Notes under the pieces: generated by a model
What the model saw: only the letters and a program-made list of their open reading frames with translations
The model's database searches: none
What the model was told of the DNA's origin: nothing
Origin: Cellulosimicrobium cellulans
Lineage (GTDB): Bacteria; Actinomycetota; Actinomycetes; Actinomycetales; Cellulomonadaceae
Direction of reading: 5' to 3'
Assembly (NCBI RefSeq): GCF_016921195.1
Contig: NZ_JAFGYF010000002.1
Span: forward strand, 186,001-250,000
DNA length: 64,000 nucleotides
Position numbers and translations under genes: made by a program
Shown: positions 53,992 through 64,000 of the stretch, in pieces
Position numbering within the stretch: the first letter of the stretch is position 1
Layout of the letters: each line of letters begins with the position of its first letter

Positions 53992-54536
53992 CGCAGCCGC
54001 CGGGCCCCGGCCCGTACGACCCCGCAGGCCCGCAGGACGGGTCCCAGGCGCCGTACGGCTCGTCGGCGCCCGGCGGCTCCCCGCAGCATCCCGGGGGCGA
54101 CCCCGCCGGGGCCTCGTACGCGGCGCAGCCGCCGTATCCCGGCCAGCAGCACCCCGGTGAGCAGTACCCCGGCCAGCAGTACCCCGGCCAGCAGTATCCG
54201 GCGCAGCCGCAGTACCCGGGCCAGCCGTACCTGGCCGGCGCCTACGGTGCGCCGCCGTACTACCCCAAGAACAGCCTGGCCATCTGGTCGCTCGTGCTCG
54301 GGATCGCCGCGTTCGTCCTGAGCTGTGGCTTCTTCACCGGCATCCCCGCGGTGATCGTCGGTAACGCCGCGAAGCGCGCGGTCGCGGAGGGGCAGGCGGA
54401 CAACGACGGCATGGCGACGGCGGGCATCATCCTCGGCTGGGTCGCGATCGGCCTGTCCGCGGTCGGCCTGGTCTTCCTGCTGATCTTCTTCCCCGCCTTC
54501 TTCGCCTGGGTCGGCACGATCCCGGACCAGTACTGA
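53988..54536 (+). CDS. DUF4190 domain membrane protein with Pro/Gln/Tyr repeats
   Basis: 182 residues from GTG 53988. The N-terminal about 90 residues are disordered and repetitive (PGQQYPGQQYP-type units). They are followed by the DUF4190 pair of helices: NSLAIWSLVLGIAAFVLSCGF, the connecting IPAVIVGNAAKRAVAEGQ and GMATAGIILGWVAIGLSAVG. DUF4190 proteins are common membrane proteins without a defined role. The repetitive tail probably extends into the cytoplasm. Coupled to the preceding gene by a four-base overlap. Confidence 0.87.
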   Translation: MTQPPGPGPYDPAGPQDGSQAPYGSSAPGGSPQHPGGDPAGASYAAQPPYPGQQHPGEQYPGQQYPGQQYPAQPQYPGQPYLAGAYGAPPYYPKNSLAIWSLVLGIAAFVLSCGFFTGIPAVIVGNAAKRAVAEGQADNDGMATAGIILGWVAIGLSAVGLVFLLIFFPAFFAWVGTIPDQY

Positions 54537-54547
54537 CGGGCGCGCAC

Positions 54548-54979
54548 GTGACGTCCGAGGCCGTGCGACGTCGACGGGTCCCGCGCGCGGCGCGGGCCCC
54601 GCTCGCGGTGGGCGTCCTGGTCGCCGCGGCCACGGCCTACGTCGGTGCCGTCGACCCGAACCGCCCGGGGCACTACGTCACCTGCCCGCTCCTCGCGCTG
54701 ACCGGCCTCGCGTGCCCGGGGTGCGGCGGCCTGCGGGCCACGCACGACCTGGTGCACCTCGACCTCGCCGCCGCGTGGTCCATGAACCCCCTGTGGGTCG
54801 TGGTCGCGCCACTGCTCGTGGCGCTCTGGGCCGCGTGGCTCGTCCGGGCCTGGCGCGGGCGCCCGGCTCCCCGCCTCCCGGCGTGGCTCGCGTGGGCCTC
54901 GCTGGGGATCCTCGTGCTCTTCGGCGTCCTGCGCAACGTGCCCGCCCTCGTCCCGTGGCTCGGCCCGGTGGCGGTCTGA
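54548..54979 (+). CDS. DUF2752 membrane protein
   Basis: 143 residues from GTG 54548. Three membrane helices and the family motif [23 protein letters not shown] between the first and second. The Cys-x-x-Cys pair is the hallmark of DUF2752 and suggests metal or redox binding, unproven. It is the last of three small membrane proteins between trpE and trpC. Confidence 0.88.
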   Translation: MTSEAVRRRRVPRAARAPLAVGVLVAAATAYVGAVDPNRPGHYVTCPLLALTGLACPGCGGLRATHDLVHLDLAAAWSMNPLWVVVAPLLVALWAAWLVRAWRGRPAPRLPAWLAWASLGILVLFGVLRNVPALVPWLGPVAV

Positions 54980-55049
54980 GACGGTCGGGCAGCCTTGCGG
55001 CGGTCGTCTCGGGGGCTGGGCCGTGGTCATCGTCACTCGGCGTCGGCTC

Positions 55050-55055
55050 TACGAT
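55050..55055 (+). promoter_or_regulatory. Possible -10 box of trpC
   Basis: TACGAT within the 175-base spacer. If used, transcription starts near 55062 and a leader of about 93 bases precedes trpC. Confidence 0.35.
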
Positions 55056-55158
55056 GGCAGGTACCTCCCTGTCAACGGGTCGGCCGAACCTGTGGATGCA
55101 CGACGGCCGACCGGCCCGGCCGGGGGGCGGGACGACACGGGGAGTGGTGGCACGATGA
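55054..55158 (+). promoter_or_regulatory. trpC leader: possible 34-codon frame and hairpin around a Trp codon
   Basis: A frame from ATG 55054 has one Trp codon (14th position, 55093-55095) and ends in a TGA that overlaps the trpC ATG as ATGA. GGTCGGCCG (55078-55086) and CGGCCGACC (55104-55112) form a perfect nine-pair hairpin whose 17-base loop contains the Trp codon. The second arm can also pair with CGGCCCGGCCG just downstream. This resembles an attenuator, but there is only one Trp codon, and a TACGAT promoter would exclude the ATG. Confidence 0.35.
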
Positions 55159-55967
55159 CGGTTCTGGACGACATCGTCGCCGGCGTGCGCGAGGATCTCG
55201 CGGTGCGTCAGGCGGCGACCTCGCTCGACGAGCTGAAGGAACGTGCCGCCCGTGTCCCCGGTGCGCTGGAGTGCGTGAGCCGCCTCAAGGCGGACGACGC
55301 CGTGGCGGTCATCGCGGAGGTGAAGCGCTCGAGCCCGAGCAAGGGCGCGCTCGCGGCGATCTCCGACCCGGCCGAGCTCGCGGGGGAGTACGAGAAGGGC
55401 GGCGCCGCCGCGATCTCCGTGCTCACCGAGCAGCGCCGCTTCAACGGGAGCCTGGCCGATCTCGACGCGGTGCGCGCCCGGGTCGACGTCCCCGTGCTCC
55501 GCAAGGACTTCGTCGTGACGCCGTACCAGGTGTGGGAGGCGCGCGCGCACGGCGCGGACATCGTGCTCCTCATCGTCGCCGCGCTCGAGCAGACGGTCCT
55601 CACGTCGCTCGTCGAGCGCGTCCACTCGCTCGGCATGACCGCGCTCGTCGAGGTGCACACGCTGGACGAGGTCTCGCGCGCTCTCGACGCCGGTGCGCGG
55701 GTCGTGGGCGTGAACTCGCGCGACCTCAAGACCCTCGACGTCGACCGCACGACGTTCGCGCGCCTCGCACCCGCCATCCCGGACGAGGTCGTCCGCGTCG
55801 CCGAGTCCGGCGTGCGCGGTCCGCACGACGTCATGGACTACGCCCGCTCCGGTGCGCACGCGGTGCTCGTCGGCGAGGCGCTCGTGACCGACGACGCCCC
55901 GCGCGCGTCCGTCGCGGACCTCGTCGCGGCCGGGTCGCACCCGTCGCTGTGGTCCGTGCGGCCCTGA
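55155..55967 (+). CDS. trpC: Indole-3-glycerol phosphate synthase
   Basis: 270 residues from ATG 55155, with GGGGAG upstream. It closes the indole ring from CdRP. TIM barrel with [15 protein letters not shown] (catalytic Glu and Lys), [45 protein letters not shown] and [11 protein letters not shown]. No PRAI domain is fused. It opens the second trp segment, trpC-trpB-trpA. Confidence 0.97.
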   Translation: MTVLDDIVAGVREDLAVRQAATSLDELKERAARVPGALECVSRLKADDAVAVIAEVKRSSPSKGALAAISDPAELAGEYEKGGAAAISVLTEQRRFNGSLADLDAVRARVDVPVLRKDFVVTPYQVWEARAHGADIVLLIVAALEQTVLTSLVERVHSLGMTALVEVHTLDEVSRALDAGARVVGVNSRDLKTLDVDRTTFARLAPAIPDEVVRVAESGVRGPHDVMDYARSGAHAVLVGEALVTDDAPRASVADLVAAGSHPSLWSVRP

Positions 55968-56046
55968 GGCACGACGGCTCCGTCCGTCACGCCGCAGGCG
56001 CCGCGCCCCGGCCCAGCACACCCCACCACGCAGGAGGACCGGCCCC

Positions 56047-57363
56047 GTGCCCGACTCGACGTCTTCGACCACCCCCCGCAGTGCCGAGCACTCCGTGCGC
56101 GCCGACCTGACGCGCTCCCTCGCGACCCAGGAGGGTCCCTACTTCGGCGAGTTCGGCGGACGCTTCGTCCCCGAGGCGCTCATCGCCGCGCTGGACGAGC
56201 TGGAGACCGAGTACCGCAAGGCGCTCGACGACCCGGCGTTCGTGAACGAGCTCGCGCGTCTCCAGCGCGAGTACACCGGGCGCCCCAGCCCGCTCACCGA
56301 GGTGCCACGCTTCGCGCAGCACGCGGGCGGCTCGCGCGTCTTCCTCAAGCGCGAGGACCTCAACCACACCGGCTCGCACAAGATCAACAACGTGCTCGGC
56401 CAGGCGCTGCTCGTCAAGCGGATGGGCAAGACCCGCGTGATCGCCGAGACCGGGGCGGGCCAGCACGGCGTCGCGACGGCGACGGCCGCGGCCCTGCTCG
56501 ACCTCGAGTGCGTCGTGTACATGGGCGAGGAGGACACGCGACGCCAGGCGCTCAACGTGGCCCGGATGCGCCTGCTCGGTGCCCAGGTCGTCCCCGTGAC
56601 GATCGGGCAGCGCACGCTCAAGGACGCGATCAACGAGGCGCTGCGCGACTGGGTCGCGAACGTCGACACGACCCACTACCTCCTGGGCACGGTCACGGGC
56701 CCGCACCCGTTCCCCGAGATGGTGCGCGAGTTCCACCGTGTCATCGGCGAGGAGGCGCGCACGCAGATCCTCGACCGCATCGGGCGGCTGCCGGACGCGC
56801 TCGCGGCGTGCGTCGGCGGTGGCTCCAACGCGCTCGGCCTGTTCAACGCGTTCCTCGACGACGAGGGCGTCGAGCTCTACGGCTTCGAGGCCGGGGGCGA
56901 GGGCGTGGAGACCGGCCGGCACGCGGCCCGCTTCAGCGGAGGAGCCCCGGGCGTCCTGCACGGCGCGCGCTCGTACCTGCTCCAGGACGACGACGGTCAG
57001 ACGCTCCCGAGCCACTCCGTCTCGGCGGGGCTGGACTACCCGAGCGTCGGCCCGGCGCACTCGTGGCTGCACGACCTCGGTCGCGCGACCTACGAGCCCG
57101 TGACCGACACCGAGGCGATGGACGCGTTCCGGCTGCTGTGCCGCACGGAGGGCATCATCCCCGCGATCGAGTCGGCGCACGCGCTCGCGGGCGCGCTGCG
57201 GATCGGTCGCAGGGCTGCCGAGGCCGGTCGCACGGACCACGTGATCCTGGTGAACCTCTCGGGGCGCGGGGACAAGGACGTCGCGACCGCCGCCCGGTGG
57301 TTCGACCTCGTGGACGACGACGCGATCGCCGAGACGGCGACGGGCACGGAGGGACAGCTGTGA
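56047..57363 (+). CDS. trpB: Tryptophan synthase beta subunit
   Basis: 438 residues from GTG 56047, with GGAGG upstream. It condenses indole with serine using PLP. PLP Lys112 in [10 protein letters not shown], phosphate loop [10 protein letters not shown], and the indole-tunnel entry [14 protein letters not shown]. About 30 N-terminal residues precede the conserved domain. The stop overlaps trpA as GTGA, coupling the two subunits that form the alpha2beta2 complex. Confidence 0.97.
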   Translation: MPDSTSSTTPRSAEHSVRADLTRSLATQEGPYFGEFGGRFVPEALIAALDELETEYRKALDDPAFVNELARLQREYTGRPSPLTEVPRFAQHAGGSRVFLKREDLNHTGSHKINNVLGQALLVKRMGKTRVIAETGAGQHGVATATAAALLDLECVVYMGEEDTRRQALNVARMRLLGAQVVPVTIGQRTLKDAINEALRDWVANVDTTHYLLGTVTGPHPFPEMVREFHRVIGEEARTQILDRIGRLPDALAACVGGGSNALGLFNAFLDDEGVELYGFEAGGEGVETGRHAARFSGGAPGVLHGARSYLLQDDDGQTLPSHSVSAGLDYPSVGPAHSWLHDLGRATYEPVTDTEAMDAFRLLCRTEGIIPAIESAHALAGALRIGRRAAEAGRTDHVILVNLSGRGDKDVATAARWFDLVDDDAIAETATGTEGQL

Positions 57364-58274
57364 GCGCGGCGCAGACCAAGGACGCCCCCGGGGCACCGGT
57401 CGCAGGGACGACGTCGGTCACGGCGCGTCGCCTGCTCGAGCTCCGCGCGGAGGGCCGTGCCGGGCTCGTGGGCTACCTGCCGGTCGGGTTCCCGACCGTC
57501 GACCGCTCGATCGAGGCGGCGCTCGCGCTCGTCGACTCGGGCGTCGACGTGCTGGAGCTCGGCATCCCGTACACCGACCCGGTGATGGACGGACCGGTCA
57601 TCCAGGCCGCCGCCCAGACCGCGCTCGACGCCGGCGTCCGCGTCGCGGACGTGTTCCGCGTCGTCGCCGCCGTCACGGAGCGGACGGGCGGGCGGGTCCC
57701 CGTCCTCGTCATGACCTACTGGAACCCGGTGCTGCGGTACGGCGTCGACGCGTTCGCGCGCGACCTCGCCGCCGCCGGGGGCGCCGGGCTCATCACGCCC
57801 GACCTCGTCCCCGACGAGGGCCGTCCGTGGCTGGACGCCTCGGAGGCGCACGGGCTCGACCGCGTCTTCCTCGTCGCGCCGAGCTCGACGGCCGAGCGGC
57901 TGCGGCTCACCGCGCGCGCGTCGCGCGGGTTCGTCTACGCCGCCTCGACGATGGGCGTCACGGGAGTGCGGGCGGCCGTCGGGCCGCAGGCGGCACGGCT
58001 CGTCGCCGACACGCGCGCCGCCGGGGCCGACCTCGTGTGCGTCGGGCTCGGCGTCTCCACGGGCGAGCAGGCCGCCGAGGTGGGGCGCTACGCCGACGGC
58101 GTCATCGTCGGCTCCGCGTTCGTCCGCCCTCTGCTGGCGGACGCCCCGTGGGACGAGCGGATCGCCGCCCTCGAGCAGGTCGCGTCCGCGCTGGCCGCCG
58201 GCGTCCGCACGGGCAGGGAGGGGGCCGGCGACGACGTCCCGGCCGCGACGACGTCCGGAGAGGTGGTCGCATGA
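57360..58274 (+). CDS. trpA: Tryptophan synthase alpha subunit
   Basis: 304 residues from GTG 57360. It splits indole-3-glycerol phosphate and passes indole to TrpB. Catalytic Glu and Asp in [41 protein letters not shown], the phosphate loop near [10 protein letters not shown] and [16 protein letters not shown] replaces the usual IPYSDP, a conservative change. N- and C-terminal tails add about 35 residues. The stop overlaps lgt as ATGA. Confidence 0.96.
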   Translation: MSAAQTKDAPGAPVAGTTSVTARRLLELRAEGRAGLVGYLPVGFPTVDRSIEAALALVDSGVDVLELGIPYTDPVMDGPVIQAAAQTALDAGVRVADVFRVVAAVTERTGGRVPVLVMTYWNPVLRYGVDAFARDLAAAGGAGLITPDLVPDEGRPWLDASEAHGLDRVFLVAPSSTAERLRLTARASRGFVYAASTMGVTGVRAAVGPQAARLVADTRAAGADLVCVGLGVSTGEQAAEVGRYADGVIVGSAFVRPLLADAPWDERIAALEQVASALAAGVRTGREGAGDDVPAATTSGEVVA

Positions 58275-59284
58275 GCGCCGCGCTCGCCGTCGGGCAGCTC
58301 GTGGAGGCCGCGGGGGCCCTGCCCGCCGCGATCCCGAGCCCCCCGCAGCACACGTGGTACCTCGGTCCGTTCCCGATCCGCGCGTACGCGCTCGCGATCC
58401 TCGCGGGCATCGCCGTGGCCCTGTGGCTCACGCGGCGCCGCTGGGTGGAGCGCGGGGGAGAGGCGGACGACGTCCTGGAGATCGCCTTCTGGGCGGTTCC
58501 CTTCGGGATCGTCGGGGGTCGGCTGTACCACGTGTTCTCGACGCCGGACCCGTACTGGGGACCGAACGGCGACCCCGTCCGCGCGCTCTACGTGTGGGAG
58601 GGCGGCCTCGGCATCTGGGGCGCGGTCGCGCTCGGTGCCGTGGGCGCGTACATCGGGTGCCGCCGCCAGCGCGTGAGCTTCCCCGCGTTCGCCGATGCTC
58701 TCGCGCCCGGGCTGCTGCTCGCGCAGGCCGTCGGCCGCCTCGGCAACTGGTTCAACCAGGAGCTGTTCGGCTCGCCCACGACGCTGCCCTGGGGCCTGCG
58801 GGTGGACGACTCGGTCGCCGCCGCCGCCGGCTACCCGCCGGGTACCTTGTTCCACCCGACGTTCCTCTACGAGATGGTCTGGAACATCGCCGCTGCCCTG
58901 CTCCTGATCTACCTGGACCGTCGGTTCCGGCTGGGTCATGGTCGGGTATTCTGGCTCTACGTCTTCGTCTACACGCTCGGTCGGGTGTGGATCGAGATGC
59001 TGCGCATCGACGAGGCCGAGCTCGTCCTCGGCCTCCGGCTGAACGTCTGGACCTCGATCCTGGTCGGCGTCGGTGCGTTGATTGCGTTTATCGTTGTCGG
59101 GCGTCGTCACCCCGGGCGCGAGGAGACGGTGTCCCTCGACGCGCCGGGCGAGGCGCCCACCACGGAGTCCGAGGAGCCGGTCGAGGAGTCGACCGACGCC
59201 GAGGGCACCGAGAAGACCGAGGACTCCGACGACTCGGAGGAGTCCGAGCCGGCAGATGCCGCGCGACCAGACCCCGGTCGCTGA
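58271..59284 (+). CDS. lgt: Prolipoprotein diacylglyceryl transferase
   Basis: 337 residues from ATG 58271 (ATGA overlap with trpA). It transfers diacylglycerol to the lipobox Cys of lipoproteins in the plasma membrane, for example the FKBP lipoprotein in this window. About seven helices. Signature GRLGNWFNQELFGSPT, FPIRAYALAI and FHPTFLYEMVWN. A C-terminal tail of about 60 residues is almost all Glu, Asp, Ser and Thr, longer than in Gram-negative Lgt. The trpA-lgt-gltB order is typical of actinobacteria. Confidence 0.95.
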   Translation: MSAALAVGQLVEAAGALPAAIPSPPQHTWYLGPFPIRAYALAILAGIAVALWLTRRRWVERGGEADDVLEIAFWAVPFGIVGGRLYHVFSTPDPYWGPNGDPVRALYVWEGGLGIWGAVALGAVGAYIGCRRQRVSFPAFADALAPGLLLAQAVGRLGNWFNQELFGSPTTLPWGLRVDDSVAAAAGYPPGTLFHPTFLYEMVWNIAAALLLIYLDRRFRLGHGRVFWLYVFVYTLGRVWIEMLRIDEAELVLGLRLNVWTSILVGVGALIAFIVVGRRHPGREETVSLDAPGEAPTTESEEPVEESTDAEGTEKTEDSDDSEESEPADAARPDPGR

Positions 59285-59310
59285 GCATCCGTCATTCATA
59301 GGCGAATCCG

Positions 59311-59326
59311 CCGGGCGACCGCCCGG
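59311..59326 (+). terminator. Tight hairpin downstream of lgt
   Basis: CCGGGCG (59311-59317) and CGCCCGG (59320-59326) with only two bases between; five pairs can form with a realistic loop. It lies 27 bases after the lgt stop. Confidence 0.45.
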
Positions 59327-59337
59327 TGGGTTCTGTC

Positions 59338-59405
59338 ATGTCCACGAGGGCCGACGACGTCCCGAACCCCCCCAGCTGGAATTAGCCCGGCCGACTCGGT
59401 CGGGC
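59338..59405 (+). promoter_or_regulatory. gltB leader: possible 15-codon frame followed by a hairpin
   Basis: ATG 59338 opens a 15-residue frame ending in PPSWN, with TAG at 59383-59385. At its last base begins a hairpin, GCCCGGCC (59385-59392) with GGTCGGGC (59398-59405). The gltB ATG is 20 bases further on. It could be a leader peptide with a regulatory hairpin; no ribosome site supports the frame strongly. Confidence 0.3.
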
Positions 59406-59424
59406 GCCTGTGAGGACGGTGTTG

Positions 59425-64000
<4,576 letters not shown>

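Noticed and set aside
54142-54240. Short tandem repeats that might look like a CRISPR or satellite array
   Set aside because: The period matches in-frame PGQQYP-type codons of the DUF4190 protein. There are no spacers of constant length and no cas genes.

Overview
The window is very GC-rich and densely coded. Many genes start with GTG, and several carry an actinobacterial -10 hexamer (TAnnnT) only 6-8 bases before the start codon. It encodes a mycothiol ligase (MshC), a complete Pup-proteasome locus, a gltB-lgt-trpA neighbourhood and a secreted carbohydrate-related enzyme. This points to an actinobacterium, most plausibly Micrococcales (Cellulomonadaceae or Promicromonosporaceae, Cellulosimicrobium-like). 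The lineage is inferred from gene content and order, not from a database search. I see no prophage, insertion sequence, integrase or CRISPR array.

Layout. 1-6.9 kb: the end of a FUSC-type membrane protein, a large secreted PQQ-type sugar dehydrogenase with lectin-like modules behind a LacI-type operator/promoter, and an unknown membrane protein. 6.9-11.4 kb: a five-gene minus-strand operon (ABC ATPase, two paralogous permeases, histidine kinase, LuxR-type regulator). 11.4-14 kb: a candidate small RNA, a solitary ctaD and tRNA-Leu(GAG). 14-34.6 kb: mostly single genes, namely an AI-2E-family permease, a divergent amino-acid permease and alanine dehydrogenase, a GNAT, an M3 peptidase, a second two-component pair with a divergent small membrane protein, a multicopper oxidase, an M20 peptidase, a fructosamine-kinase-like protein, small conserved proteins, an aldo/keto reductase, uppP, a CorA transporter, mshC and a PAC2 protein.

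34.7-46.8 kb: a HAD phosphatase, an M50 protease, trmI and then the protein-tagging module mpa, dop, pup, prcB, prcA, pafA, followed by an FKBP lipoprotein and hisF. PafA attaches Pup, Mpa unfolds tagged proteins into the PrcBA core, and Dop removes Pup. 46.9-50.9 kb: a heterodimeric ABC exporter whose sequence asymmetry defines one degenerate and one canonical ATP site. 50.9-59.3 kb: hisI and the tryptophan genes trpE, trpC, trpB, trpA, with a Trp-associated membrane protein and three small membrane proteins inserted between trpE and trpC, then lgt. The window ends inside gltB, the glutamate synthase large subunit.

Most of the window is housekeeping. The points most worth following are non-coding: a LacI-type site inside the promoter of the PQQ enzyme, PHO-box-like repeats in 11-bp register upstream of uppP, a promoter-hairpin-terminator unit that could be a small RNA, short coupled upstream reading frames, and two long intergenic palindromes.
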